Origin: Sciurus carolinensis
Taxonomy: Eukaryota > Chordata > Mammalia > Rodentia > Sciuridae
DNA length: 64,000 nt
Direction of reading: 5' to 3'
Assembly (NCBI RefSeq): GCF_902686445.1
Contig: NC_062224.1
Location: 49,165,156-49,229,155 of the forward strand
The notes under the pieces are model-generated. The model ran no database searches. It was given only the letters and a program-made list of their open reading frames with translations, and was not told where the DNA came from. Positions 1 through 12,847 of the stretch are shown here, piece by piece. A program made the translations under genes and the position numbers. The first letter of the stretch is position 1. Every line of letters starts with the position of its first letter.

Positions 1-655
1 CTGAAGAGATCAGAATATTCACTATCCAACAATTACCTAGAAGTCCCATCTAGTATCACTGAAACTTCTGTATGCTTCCCAGTGTGTAAGGAACAATATC
101 AACTATTTTTCAATAGTTAATCTTAGATTATTTAAACCATCCTCTAATGCTATCCTGGTTCTATGTTTAGTGTGTCATTCTACCTGAAAATGTTCTAGAT
201 TTATTTCACTTAATCTTCTTTTCAACTTTTTATAGAGTAAAGGAAGTGGAAGCAACTATCTATTCTGGGAAATTAGACAGTTTTCTTCAAAATCTCCTCT
301 AATAGAACACACACCATGGCCTGCTATTCTTCCTTCCTCCTGTGCCAGGAGTTTCTGCCATCCATTTCACAATGACTCCCAAGTCTAAAAGTAACTGTGC
401 ATGACTTGGAAAATGACTATAAAGCAATAAATCAAGATTTTAGTAAACAAATATTTAATATTGGCATTGAAGTTTAATTATTAGCAAAAGTGACATGATT
501 CATGACCACATGGGGCTTATGGCCAATAGGAAAGAGATATGTTGGCCAATATTAACATGTGCCAATGTAAAATTATAACAGTAATAAGTTCCAAGAAAGA
601 GATGCAATGGGGGGCTTGTCAGGGAAGGATGATCTGAGGAAGGGGAGGAAGGGAG
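1..655. other. No recognised feature
   Basis: AT-rich mammalian non-coding sequence. I see no convincing reading frame, RNA gene or repeat that I can name. Confidence 0.5.
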
Positions 656-1250
656 TTTTATGCTTATATTGAGCAATCCTAGTAAATACAAGGGACAGAA
701 GATTGTACCAAACAAAAGATGAGAGAGGGAGAGAGAGAGATTCCTCCTGAGAGGAGGGAGTTCAGAGCTGAGTGAGGGTGTCTTATCCCTTTGTAGATTT
801 TATATTTCCTTTCTTCCCATGCCTATAAGACCAAAAGTGACCAAAAGGTGGGAAGAGAGTCATCTGGGTGTAGGTGATTGCAAGTGTTGGAAAGTGCAAT
901 CCTTTCCTTCACCAAGAGGCTGTTCCATGTGATGGGGAAGTGCTATCTTTGATAATCAGTTACCTATCCTTTGCTCTGGTCCCATTTCCTCCCCTAATTA
1001 GGAGAACAATTACTGCTATAAAGGGAAATGGACAATGATTGCCCTGGTTGCTTCAGGTTGAGAGGGGTGGGGCGGCAAGCAGTTTGAGTTTTCCTTTGAG
1101 GAATGTTTTGGGTTGGTCAAGAGGTCTGTGGTAAAAGTCTAGTTTGGAAAGAACTGGTTATTAAGTTATCTGAGAGGTGGGTGCTTCTATGAGAGAAGCA
1201 AAAGACATGAGTACTGGAATGAGATTTATACTAGCAAAGAGATCAAGTCT
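656..1250 (-). mobile_element. LTR-like fragment with a GA tract
   Basis: The block has a short GA-rich run near 721-742 followed by sequence closely resembling the LTR at 14175 (shared text around 'gaggaggga', 'gaccaaaagtg' and 'ccaaaagg'). By that comparison it is a diverged or truncated copy of the same LTR family in minus orientation. I could not define either terminus or a target-site duplication. Confidence 0.45.
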
Positions 1251-1649
1251 GATACAAATGCATATCTTAAGTTACATTTTAAAAAAACTACTGTTTTTCC
1301 TTTTAAATGCTCAGATATGGCTCTGTTTTGGTCATAATCATTTTTGCTAAGTGTTTAAGACCAAGCTGGTCAAATTGAACTTGTTCCTATTGTTAAGAAT
1401 CTGCTGAGTTTCCTCAGGGTGTCACTCTTGGGAACTTGAGAGATGCCTCTTAGCTCCTCTACTGCCATTTTCCCAGGATACATCAGGGTCTTGTTGACCA
1501 TGTGGCTTCCCTCTCCAATGCCCCTCCTCTTTGCAGCATGTGCACTGGTTGGTTTTCTGTTCTCTAGAGTCTCATTGATCCCCCTGTTTGGGAGGTCATG
1601 TGGTTCAGAGTTGCAAAGCCCTTAGAGACATGTCCTAGTTCCTTGGGTT

Positions 1650-2610
1650 CAAGCTGACCTCAGAGGGTAGGAGCAAAATACTGACTATTTTCTTTTTTGA
1701 CCCTTTTATTTCCCTAACTTTTGTCTCCGAATTTTGGTCTTAAATATTCAGCAAGCCAGTTTTACCAGTATTAAAGTAAGAGTACTGGATTTTAATTTTA
1801 ATGTCTATAATTTTACAGTTATTTATCCATTTCATTTAATTAGGGTCAGTATTAGTACTGGAAGTTAGCCTTATATCCTTTCTGTCTTATGGGTGATGGT
1901 CTGTAATCTCAAAGTAACTCAGGTTATTGTGTTAGAAGTTGTACTTTAGTAAGGCCCTAACAGACAATAGTCATAAGGTTTACAAGAAAAATATAAAATA
2001 TAAATATAAAATATAAATACATATAAATATAAATAAAAATATATATAAAATAAATAAATATAAAATATAAAAATATGGAATATAAAATGAAATTAATAGA
2101 GTAAAGGCATATTAAATTTATATAATAGCTATGAACTAAGAAATGTAATTTTTGTAATCCCAAATCTTACTTTAATCTTTAGTTTGACAAAATGTTCTTC
2201 TAAACCTTATAAAGATTTGTATATTTGGAAGAAATGAATACATCTAGTATACACAGGAGCCAGTAACAGCACCACAATTAAACTTATAAAAGTTTAACTT
2301 TTAAAGACAAATTCAAAAAATGTAGTGTAATGTAATAGTAATTGTTTAAGCAGTGTTGTATAAACCCTGATTCCTTTAAGACTAGTTTTCTAAATAATAA
2401 AACTTAGCAGACATAGAAACTATCTTGATAGATAAGAGCAGATTAACATTTTTAGAAACTTTTATTACTTCAACACATATAGGATTAAATTTTGGTTTAT
2501 ATCAATACATTAATATTTGACCTTAGGAAAAAAACCTGGTATAACTAACAGATTGTGCTAATTATAGCCAACTTAGTTACACACAAACTTTTTGAAATGT
2601 ACCCACCACA
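1650..2610. repeat. Dispersed repeat X, arm 1
   Basis: The reverse complement of about 1900-2480 matches 52739-53110 and, beyond the young provirus, about 61400-61620. Shared landmarks include 'atctatcaagata', 'actagtcttaaaggaat' and 'ttctta(g/t)gttcatagc'. It is non-coding, AT-rich, and looks like the internal part of an old LTR element. The family is not recognised. Confidence 0.6.
1984..2112. repeat. AT-rich low-complexity tract (ATAAAT-type)
   Basis: Runs of 'aaatataaatataaa' and 'aaataaataaatataaa' form a simple tract inside repeat X. The matching region of the other copy is less regular, so this looks like local expansion. Confidence 0.8.
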
Positions 2611-2816
2611 ACCTTCTGCAACTTACTTAGACATTCTACAACTTTTTACTTTATCATACAAAGACATTCTCATCCAGAAACATTTTTTCCTTCTCTTTTC
2701 CACATTAAAGTATATTTCCATACCTAGAACTTTCTTTTATCTCTTTCCTAGCTGTTGACCTCTTTTGAAATTCCCACTGCAAAACAATCCTTATGAAATT
2801 TCTTGGTGCATGGGGC

Positions 2817-3258
2817 TGCAACACTGGAGACCTTAACTTGAACCTTTTAGGAATGTAGGGACAGAGACCACACCCTGAAATCCAAGAAGAAGAGCTTTAT
2901 TTGGGAGAGATGGAGCACATGTCACATAGGAAGTTACTTCTGCCTTTTCTGTGTATAACACTGTCCTTTATATGCTTGCAGTTAAGCCTAGCCATGCATC
3001 TTAAAGATCAAGCCTCGCATAAGCAGTTATTAGCCTATTTGGCAGTCGGTTGGTAACAGAAAGTAATAAGCAAGTCTGTAAACCCAGGAGGTGACAGGCT
3101 CACAAGCCACAGAAGGGCTATTTTATTGACCACAGAACATCCTATTCACAGCACACAGGATAAGGGGTATAGGGCCCTAGTCCCCAAGTGGCCTGTTCAG
3201 CATGTCTGTCTCCTGACAGAATGTCACATAAGCCTCCTTCCAGGAGACAGGTCCCACA
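2817..3258 (-). mobile_element. Solo LTR-like element, about 442 bp
   Basis: Read on the minus strand the block starts TGTGGGACC and ends GTTGCA, the TG...CA form of an LTR. It carries a TATA-like TATAAAGG (complement near 2970) and an AATAAA signal (complement TTTATT near 2894) at positions suiting a U3-R-U5 layout. No clear target-site duplication is visible. The family is unknown. Confidence 0.5.
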
Positions 3259-3259
3259 A

Positions 3260-4095
3260 TTTCTGAAGTCAAGAGTACTTGATTTTATATTTAGCAGTTG
3301 AAGTTTTAGCATTTTAAGTTTTTAAATTAATCAGATATCTCTGCCAACAAAAACGTTTATAAAGATTAATCACACTGATGTTAAATCTAATTTACTCATT
3401 TTTAACAGTAAAACCAAGATAATCAGACAAGTATAGTTAACAGCATTAACCATTTCTTCCCTGTTAAAGAAAAATCCTAGAAGCAATGGATATTACATTC
3501 TAGACATTTTAAAGAAATCAACACTCTGTTAATTATCCAACCACCCAGAAAAACTTTTTAGTTAGTAATTTATAGACATCTTTACTCTCATCCATTTACC
3601 CAGTTTAAATTGAATGTTTTTTGAAAGTTACTTGAACTAAAATGTATTTGGATTCATTTCTCTTTAAATTTTAATTTATGAGTGCTCATTTATCTACATG
3701 CTAATTTTGAGTCCATATACATGATATATGGACACAAGCACATATATAGACCCAATAATACAATGCACAGGCATGTACACATACATAAAACAGACAGGAA
3801 ACAAAGTACTTGCAGCTTTTTGTAGGTAGATCTCCACAGGTAGAAGACAATGCTACAGATGTTTATTAAAGACTCTATGGAATTTAATCTGATAGAAATT
3901 AAAATAGAGCCGATCAGACTTTTACTTTATGACTTAAATATAGGGAAGGCCTGTACCATTAGAAATGTTAGGTGTAAAGTCTAACAGTCAAGGTGGACAC
4001 TGAAATCGAAGGTTCAGGTAGCCACTTGTCCTTGATGGTTATCAGATTTAGAGATGCCATGTCTCTGTCCCTCTTAGAATTTGGTGAAAGGATAT
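3260..4095. other. No recognised feature
   Basis: AT-rich DNA without a credible coding frame. It may belong to the old ERV-like sequence on either side, but I cannot show that. Confidence 0.4.
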
Positions 4096-4099
4096 TTTC

Positions 4100-5965
4100 C
4101 AATGTATTTGCTAACCCTTGAAAAATTGGCCTCTGAACAAAGACAGAGTGTAAAAATCTCTCTAGTTAGATAAAATAAGATGGGTCAGAAAAATATATTA
4201 ATTTAGGTGTGCAGGATCAAATGTGAATTTACCATAAAACTATGAGCTGAAAAATATAGAAATTTAAAAATATAGGAGTTCTTAAAAAATGACATAGCTA
4301 TAATTTCTCTAGTAAGGGAGTCTGCAGAACATCTTTATCAGATCAGAGTGTACTTTTGGTTTGAATTAGAGGCAGTCCAGATATTTTAAGAATGTGAGAG
4401 TACTGAAATCCTCACGTAAAGAAGACTTGTATATATGAGATCATTCCATTTTTCCTCCCTGTTCTGTAATATATAGGGAGGAACTTGTTAAGAAAGCAGG
4501 GTGGTAGAGTGTAAGAGCAAATAGACTAGCCAGCTATTTATGTTTCACAGTAGCTTGAATTCAAGTGTTGCCTTTTTTCTTTTGGCCTCAAACCAGTTTG
4601 GGATAATCACCTCTGCAATTTACATTTCAGATGCAAACCTTGGAAAGATAAAAGAGATCTGGCAGAAGCTCAGAAGTAAGGGAAGCTACTGTTCTGAACT
4701 TGATAGGCATTTTAATCATTTTTTCTTTTTGTAAAAGCAGTCTCTTAAGGTGTGGTGTTATAGTTTATGTTTCCTCTGGAGACCATTTCTCAGTCCCCCA
4801 GTTGGTAATCAGTCCAGATTTAGATGCAGAAAATTATGAGACACCATCTCCCATAAATACTTTTGAGTATGAGAGTACCATTTGAACAACAACAACAAAA
4901 TGAAATAAATAAAAGAGAACAGAAGCACTGAGGTACTGTCTCTGGCTAGGGAGTGTCTTCCCAATGTTGGAGCCTCTAGCTCCTGGAGCCTCTAACAGCC
5001 AGCAGTTTCTGACACTCTTCCCATTCGTGATTTCTGGGTTTAGCTGCTGCATAACAGTGTTGTAATCACCCCTGTGCTTTTTCATGGGTGAACATGAAAT
5101 GAAGCAAGCCTCTGGATTTTCCAACCTTTCTATGTGACTTGTAACCCTGGGAGAACAGGGGACCTTTTGGGTAATGAGTCCTGATCTGTCTGTGTTGAAT
5201 AGCTAATGAACTTTGGGGTGGGGGGTTGGGCCTCACTTAGAATGGAGGACCATAGCTGAATCTAATTTATATTTTGTCACAATTTGGGTTTTTTAAACAA
5301 GGTCCGAGAAGTCCATAGTCCTGCACATAGGAACCCTGGACTATTTCCTACCTTTTTACAGAACAGGCTAACTTGTAGAATGGTACTCAAATTTATATTT
5401 ACCTCTGATGGTCATAATTCTCTATCAGAGAGTTTGTATTGAGACCATGTTTGGCAACAGAAGAACATTAGGGGTAAAGCCTGGAATAAAGTTTGTGCTC
5501 AATATGGGCCAAAGGATTCCCCACAGGGCAAAGAGGACATCTGTTCTTGTTGAATATTTAGCACCCTTTTCCCAGAGGAAGCTAAGCCAAAGGTGAATTG
5601 AAAGGCTGTGGGTATAAATCTCCCTTTTTTCAGTCAAAGAAGCTAACAGAGCCACACAGGAGCACAGAAACTACAATGGGGACAATTCCTAAGGGCTTGT
5701 AAAGGCTTAATATGTGAACAAAAGCACTTCCTTACAAACCACTCCATGTAAAATGTCCCTCTTTCAATGGTTAGAGTCTGATCAGTGAGGGGAAGGGAGT
5801 GCTTGGGAGGAGCAAACATAGGAGGAAAGTGCACTTTGGCTCATCCAGAGGTATATGTCACTGGGGCTTTGGCTGAGCACCATTAATTCAGTTACCACAG
5901 GATATCCTATTAGCGCTGTCAGAAGAGGAGGTCAGGGGAAACACTTTTGAGATTCACCTAGGGAG
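4100..5965. repeat. Dispersed repeat Y, arm 1
   Basis: Its reverse complement matches 39985-41470 in several long blocks. For example 5460-5520 pairs with 40330-40390 (shared 'aggggtaaag' and 'gggccaaagg') and 4300-4440 pairs with 41170-41340. It is non-coding and probably the body of an old LTR retrotransposon. Two copies in opposite orientation about 36 kb apart indicate independent insertions. Confidence 0.6.
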
Positions 5966-6420
5966 TGGCCTTAACTGGAATCTTGCAGGTCTTTCAACCC
6001 CTTATTCCTCTCCATTCATCCATAGGCAAACCAGGATTAAGGGTCATTGTCTACCAATGCCAGATATGTTCCAAATCTGGATAGGACAGTCAGAAATTGC
6101 CGGGGTCCAGCCCTAGCAGGGGTTGTAGTGGTCACATGTGATGGAGTAGGCGTCAGCGAGGTGGAGAAGAAAGCAACACAAACTCAAGGAATGGATGCTA
6201 AGTTCTAAATTTTATTTCTCCCAGCCAGCTTTTTATACATTAAAAGGTTGACAGTTACGCATGTTTTTCCAGAACAGAAAAGGATCACATGGAGAAATAA
6301 CAAAAATATCTTGTATAATCATTACTCGAGCAGGCAATGAAGTATTCTAATTATTTTTAGTAATTGCTTAGTCGTGATAACCTATAACTAAACAATAAGA
6401 CATATTAATATTGCTTAACT

Positions 6421-7953
6421 GTTTTCAAGATGGCAGACTAGAGGGCAGCTGCATTTCATATTTCTCCAGGACTCAGAATTCAAAAGAGGAGATATTGAGA
6501 GACTTGGGACCAATTCAAAGCCACTGGGTGAGTCTCTCCTGTTGGGGAGGCATCCCAGATGGGGCGGTAGTCCCAGAACGCAGGGAACTTTGTGAAGTAG
6601 AGTTGCCCGGGGAGACACCCCTCCCCCCGCTGGAGCAGTGAATATGGACAACTGGGAGCCTCATAGAGGAGGCCGCCCAGCACAACGCTTTGTTTCGGAG
6701 CAACCACTGGGGCTCCGGCAGCTGCTCAGAGGAGGGGCCGCATAGCCAGGCGATTAGGTGCAGAGCAGGGTCCCAGGACCTAGGTGGCTTCTCAGTGGAA
6801 GAGCTGCACAGAGACAAGCTGAGCGGTGGAACAAAGGTTCCAGGACTGTGGGCAGATTCTGGGCAGCTTCTCTGAGGAGGGACAGCCTAAGGAGACTCGT
6901 CTGCGAAGGGCAAGGCTCCCAGGTCCAGGAGGTAGGTCTGGGCCCCTGGGAACGTTGCAGAGGAAGACTGCCCAGCCCAGGCGGCAAGACACCCCTCCCC
7001 CGGCTGGAGCAGTAAACATGGACAACTGGGAGCTTTGTAGAGGAGGCCGCTCAGCACAACGCTTGGTTTCAGAGCAACCGCCGAGGCTCTGGCGGCTGCC
7101 CAGAGGAGGAGCTGCGCAGCGAGCTGTTTGGACTCAGAGCAACCTCCTGAACAACGGGGGGGGGGAGGGGCTGCCCTGAGGAGGAGGAGGTGCACAGTGA
7201 GTTGCTTGGACTCCAAGCGACCACACAGAACACCAGGTGGCTGCCTGGAGGAAGAGGTGTGCGGCGGGTCGCTGGGGCATGGAGCATCTGTACAAGGCTC
7301 CATGTGGCTGCTCAGAGGAAGGGTCGCATAACCAGGCAATTAGGGGTAAAGCACGGTCCTGGGATCTAGGCTGCTTCTCGGTGGAAGAGCTGCACAGAGA
7401 CAAGCTGAGGGGTGGAGCGAAGGTTCCAGGACTGTGGGAAGCTTCTCTGAGGAGGGGTAGCCTAAGGAGACTCATCTGTGAAGGGCAAGGCTCCAAGCCC
7501 AGGAGGTAGGTCCGGGCCCCTGGAACGTTGCCTAGGAAGGCTGCCCTGCCTAGGTGGTAGTTGTGGATTGAGGGGAACCTCCAGGAGGGGAACTGACCAG
7601 CGAGACCTCCCCACTGGGTAAGTCTTCCCTGCCGGATGAGGTTTTCCCATAAGGACGGTAAACCAGAGATGCAGGCACAAACAGGCCTTGCCTCAGCCTG
7701 CAGCCTAGTTTCCCTCTGGTTGACCATTGGTCAACAAGTGGAGGCACCTCTGCCCACTAGCAGGGAATATACCCCACCTGAAGGTCACCACCCCTAGAGA
7801 GGCAGCTTCCTTGGGAAGCACCGCATTATCAACTTCCTCCAAGACTTCAGGCTACTGAAGGATAAGAGGGGATATACTAGCAATCTTCAGGGACATTATA
7901 AGTCAATAGAGGAAATCTGCAACATCTCAGCAGTCCACTGATACCTGAACAAT
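6421..7953 (+). promoter_or_regulatory. L1 5' UTR / internal promoter with duplicated blocks
   Basis: A GC-rich leader of about 1.5 kb precedes ORF1. It contains internal duplications: a block of about 90 bp at 6612-6700 recurs at 6984-7082 ('ggctggagcagt', 'aggaggccgc', 'cacaacgctt'), and a longer block at 6718-6950 recurs at 7302-7545 ('gagctgcacagagacaagctgag', 'ggttccaggactgtggg'). Several short open frames on both strands are by-products of this GC-rich composition. Confidence 0.8.
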
Positions 7954-8964
7954 ATGAGAAAACAAGGGAAGAAAATGCCTCAAACAAATCTAGATGTTAC
8001 ATCAATAAAATCCAATGTCAGCATGGCAGAAGAAATGAGAGAAAGGGAGTTCAGAATGTACATAATTAACATGATAAGGGAAGCAAACGATGAAATGAAA
8101 GAGCAAATGCAGGCACTGAATGATCTCACCAATCGACAGTTAAAAGAGCAAATACAGGAAGCAAAAGATCATTTCAATAAAGAGTTAGAGATATTGAAAA
8201 AAAACCAAACAGAAATCCTTGAAATGAAGGAAACAATAAACCAAATTAGGAACTCCATAGAAAGCACAACCAATAGGATAGAACACCTGGAAGACAGAAC
8301 CTCAGATATTGAAGACAAAATATTTAACCTCGAAAACAAAGTTGAACAAACAGAGAAGATGGTAAGAAATCATGAACAGAATCTCCAAGAACTATGGGAT
8401 ATCATGAAAAGGCCAAATTTGAGAATTATTGGGATTGAGGAAGGCTTAGAGAAACAAACCAAAGGAATGAACAATCTATTCAATGAAATAATTTCAGAAA
8501 ACTTCCCAAATCTGAAGAATGAAATGGAAAATCAAGTCCAAGAGGCTTATAGGACTCCAAATACACAAAATTACAAAAGACCCACACCAAGGCACATTAT
8601 AATGAAAATACCGAACATACAAAATAAAGACAGAATTTTAAAGACTGGGAGAGAAAAGAACCAAATTACATTCAGGGGGAAACCAATATGGATATCAGCA
8701 GATTTTTCAATCCAGACCTTAAAAGCTAGAAGGGCCTTGAACAACATTTTTCAAGCCATAAAAGAAATGAATGCCAACCAAGAATCTTATACACAGCAAC
8801 TTACCTTCAGATTTGATGATGAAATAAAATCCTTCCATGATAAACAAAAGCTAAAAGAATTTTCAAAAAGAAAGCCAGCAATACAGAACATTCTCTGCAA
8901 AATATTCCATGAGGGAGAGATGAAAAACAATGATGCAAATCAACAAAGGGAGGAATTATCCTAA
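7954..8964 (+). CDS. L1 ORF1 protein (RNA-binding chaperone), intact
   Basis: The 336-codon frame is uninterrupted. Residues about 30-125 are rich in E, K, Q, N and heptad hydrophobics (coiled coil for trimerisation). Residues about 130-235 correspond to the RNA-recognition-like domain (ELWDIMKRPNLRIIGIEEG), and about 240-315 to the C-terminal domain ending in KIFHEGEMKNN. The family protein coats L1 RNA in cytoplasmic particles and acts as a nucleic-acid chaperone. The length is usual for rodent L1 ORF1. The ATG at 7954 fits the leader; MAEEMRERE further in is an alternative internal methionine. ORF2 follows after about 60 bp. Confidence 0.9.
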   Translation: MRKQGKKMPQTNLDVTSIKSNVSMAEEMREREFRMYIINMIREANDEMKEQMQALNDLTNRQLKEQIQEAKDHFNKELEILKKNQTEILEMKETINQIRNSIESTTNRIEHLEDRTSDIEDKIFNLENKVEQTEKMVRNHEQNLQELWDIMKRPNLRIIGIEEGLEKQTKGMNNLFNEIISENFPNLKNEMENQVQEAYRTPNTQNYKRPTPRHIIMKIPNIQNKDRILKTGREKNQITFRGKPIWISADFSIQTLKARRALNNIFQAIKEMNANQESYTQQLTFRFDDEIKSFHDKQKLKEFSKRKPAIQNILCKIFHEGEMKNNDANQQREELS

Positions 8965-8975
8965 AGGAACTGTCA

Positions 8976-8981
8976 AATAAA
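8976..8981 (+). terminator. AATAAA in the L1 inter-ORF spacer
   Basis: A canonical polyadenylation hexamer lies just after the ORF1 stop. The homologous hexamer at 31630 is followed 19 nt later by the poly(A) tail of the ORF1-only retroposon, which suggests this site can be used for premature polyadenylation. Confidence 0.55.
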
Positions 8982-9025
8982 GGAGGAACCAAGTCGTGTC
9001 AAAAATAAATGAATAAATAAATAAA

Positions 9026-12000
9026 ATGAGTCAAATGACCGGGAATACAAATCATATCTCAATAATAACCCTGAATGTTAATCGCCTGAATTCATCAATC
9101 AAAAGACATAGACTGGCAGATTGGATTAAAAAGAAAGATCCAACAATATGTTGCCTGCAAGAGACTCACCTCATAGAAAGAGATACCCATAGACTAAAGG
9201 TGAAAGGATGGGGAAAAACATACCATGCACATGGACTCAGCAAAAAAGCTGGGGTATCCATCCTCATTTCAGATAATGTGGACTTCAAGCCAAAGTTAGT
9301 CAGAAGGGATAAAGAAGGACATTTCATACTGCTTAAGGGAACCATAAATAAGCAAGACATAACAATCATAAATATCTATGCCCCAAACAGTGGCTCATTC
9401 ATGTATGTCAAAGAAATCCTTCTCAATCTCAGAAACCAAATGAACCATAATACAATAATACTAGGTGATTTTAACATGCCTCTCTCACCACTGGACAGAT
9501 CTTCTAAACAAAAATTGAACAAAGAAACCACAGAACTCAATAACACAATCAATAATTTAGACTTAACAGACATTTATAGAATATACCATCCAACGAAGAG
9601 TGAATACACTTTCTTCTCAACAGCACATGGATCCTTCTCTAAAATAGATGATATATTATGCCACAAAGCTAATGTTAGCAAATACAAGAAGATAGAGACA
9701 CTACCTTGTATTCTATCAGATCATAATGGATTGAAGTTAGAAATAAATGAAAGAGTAAAAAACAGAAATTACTCCAACACCTGGAGATTAAACAATATGC
9801 TACTATATGATGAATGGATAACAGAAGATATTAGGAAGGAAATTAAAAAAATTTTAGAGGTAAAGGAGAACAAAGAAACATCATATCAAAATCTCTGGGA
9901 CACTATGAAAGCAGTACTTAGAGGAAAATTTATTTCATGGAGCGCATTCAATGAAAGAAGTAAAACTCAACAAATAAAAGACCTAACACTACAGCTCAAA
10001 GTCCTACAAAAAGAAGAACAGACCAACACCAAAAGTAGTAGAAGACAGGAAATAGTTAAACTCAGAGCTGAAATCAACGAAATTGAAACAAAAGAAACAA
10101 TACAAAAAATTGACAAAATAAATAGTTGGTTCTTCGAAAAAATAAACAAAATTGATAAACCCTTGGCCACACTAACAAAGAGAAGACGAGAGAAAACCCA
10201 AATCACTAAAATTCGGAATGAACAAGGAAATATCACAACAGACACAATTGAAATACAAAACATAATTAGAAGCTATTTTGAAAATCTATACTCCAACAAA
10301 ATAGAAAATTTCAAAGACATCAACAAGTTTCTAAAGACATATAAATTACCTAAACTAAATGAGGAGGACATACACAATTTAAATAGACCAATTTCAAGTA
10401 ATAAAATAGAAGAAGTCATCAAAAGCCTACCAACAAAAAAAGTCCAGGACCAGATGGGTTCTCAGCCGAGTTCTACAAAACCTTTAAAGAAGAGCTCATT
10501 CCAATACTTTTCAAAGTAATCCATGAAATAGAAGAGGAGGGAACCCTCCCAAACTTATTCTATGAAGCCAATATCACCCTGATACCTAAACCAGACAGAG
10601 ACACATCAAGGAAAGAAAATTTCAGACCAATATCCTTAATGAACATCGACGCAAAAATTCTCAACAAAATTTTAGCAAATCGCATACAAAAAATATTAAA
10701 AAGATAGTGCATCATGATCAAGTGGGTTTCATCCCAGGGATGCAAGGTTGGTTAAACATCCAGAAATCAATAAATGTAATTCACCATATCAACAGACTTA
10801 AAGTTAAGAATCACATGATTATTTCAATAGATGCAGAAAAAGCATTTAATAAAATACAGCACCCCTTCATGCTCAAAACACTAGTAAAAATAGGGATAGT
10901 GGGAACATTCCTTAACATTGTAAAGGCCATCTACGCTAAGCCCATGACCAATATCATTCTAAATGGTGAAAAACTGAAAGCATTCCCCCTAAAAACTGGA
11001 AGAAGGCAGGGATGCCCTCTTTCACCACTTCTATTCAATATCATCCTTGAAACTCTAGCCAGAGCAATTAGGCAGACCAAAGAAATTAAAGGGATACAAA
11101 TAGGAAAAGAAGAACTCAAACTATCCCTATTTGCTGATGATATGATTATATACTTAGAGGAACCAAGAAATTCCACCAGAAAACTTTTAGAACTCATAAG
11201 TGAATTCAGTAAAATAGCAGGATATAAGATTGATGCTCATAAATCTAATGCATTTTTATACATAAGTGATGAATCTTCAGAAAGAGAAGTTAGGAAAACT
11301 ACCCCATTCACAATAGCTTCGAAAAAAATAAAATACTTGGGAATCAATCTCACAAAAGAGGTGAAAGACCTCTACAGTGAGAACTACAGAACACTAAAGA
11401 AAGAAATTAAAGAACACCTTAGAAGATGGAAAGATCTCCCATGTTCTTGCATAGGCTGAAATAATATTGTCAAAATGGCCATACTACCAAAAGTGCTATA
11501 CAGATTCAATGCAATTCCAATTAAAATCCCAATGATGTATCTTACAGAAATAGAGCAAGCAATCATGAAATTCATCTGGAAGAATAAGAACCCAGAATAG
11601 CTAAAGCAATCCTTAGCAGAAAGAGTGAAGCAGGGGGTATCGCAATACCAGAACTTCAACTATACTACAAAGCAATAGTAACAAAAATGGCATGGTTCTG
11701 GCACCAAAATAGACAGGTAGATCAATGGTACAGAATAGAGGACATGGACACAAACCCAAATAAATACAATTTTCTCATACTAGACAAAGGGGTCAAAAAT
11801 ATGCAATGGAGAAGAGATAGCCTCTTCAACAAATGGTGCTGGGAAAATTGGAAATCCATATACAACAGAATGAAACCGAACCCATATCTCTCACCGTGCA
11901 CAAAACTAAACTGAAAATGGATTAAGGACCTCGGAATCAGACCAGAGACCCTGCAGATTATAGAGGAAAAAGCAGGTCCAGACCTTCAACATGTCGGCTT

Positions 12001-12847
12001 AGGATCAGACTTCCTTAACAAGACTCCCATAGTACAAGAAATAAAAGCAAGAATCAATAACTGGGATAGATTCAAACTAAAAAGCTTTCTCTCAGCAAAG
12101 GAAACTATCAGCAATGCGAAGAAAGAGCCTACAGAGTGGGAGAAAATCTTTGCCAATCATACTTCAGATAGAGCACTAATCTCCAGAATCTATAAAGAAC
12201 TCAAAAACTCAACACCAAGAATACAAATAACCCAATCGTCAAATGGGCTACAGAAATGAACAGACACTTCACAGAAGAAGACCTACAAGCAATCAACAAA
12301 CATATGGAAAATGTTCAACATAATAAGAGAAATGCAAATCAAAATCACCGTAAGATTCCATCTCAGCCCAATTAGAATGGCGATTATCAAGAATACAAGC
12401 AACAACAGCTGTTGGCGAGGATGTGGGGAAAAAGGTACATTCATACATTGCCGGTGGGGTTGCAAATTAGTGCAGCCACTCTGGAAAGCAGTGTGGAGAT
12501 TCCTTAGAAAACTTGGAATGGAACCACCATTTGACCCAGCTATCCCACTCCTCCGCCTATACCCAAAGGACTTAAAATCAGCATACTACAGAGATACAGC
12601 CACATCAATGTTCATAGCTGCTCAATTCACAATAGCCAGAGTGTGGAACCAACCTAGATGTCCTTCAATTGATGAATGGATAAAGAAACTGTGGTGTATA
12701 TATACAATGGAGTATTACTCAGCCATAAAGAATGATAAAATTATGGCATTTGCAGGCAAATGGATGAAACTGGAGAATATCATGCTAAGTGAGATAAGCC
12801 AATCTCAAAAAACCAAAGGAAGAATGATCTCGCTGATAAGTGGATGA
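9026..12847 (+). pseudogene. L1 ORF2 (endonuclease-reverse transcriptase), broken
   Basis: The first frame (9026-10519) carries the AP-endonuclease domain (ITLNVNRLNS, CLQETHL, GDFN, LSDHNG). RT motifs follow in other frames, including FADD near 11131 in the 10707-11459 segment. The cysteine-rich C-terminal region is in 12311-12847. Breaks: single-A losses in A-runs at about 10434-10441, 10688-10693, 11588-11592 and 12203-12209; TGA stops at 11457 and 11912; further small indels near 12300. The first three losses account for the frame steps seen between segments. The intact family protein nicks target DNA and primes reverse transcription there. Confidence 0.9.

Noticed and set aside
1957..2163. 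68-codon hydrophobic minus-strand frame resembling a membrane protein
   Set aside because: The isoleucine/tyrosine/phenylalanine text is the translation of an AT-rich simple tract.
6411..7747. Many overlapping open frames of 60-197 codons on both strands
   Set aside because: They lie in the GC-rich L1 5' UTR. Both strands are open at once, composition is repetitive and no domain is recognisable.
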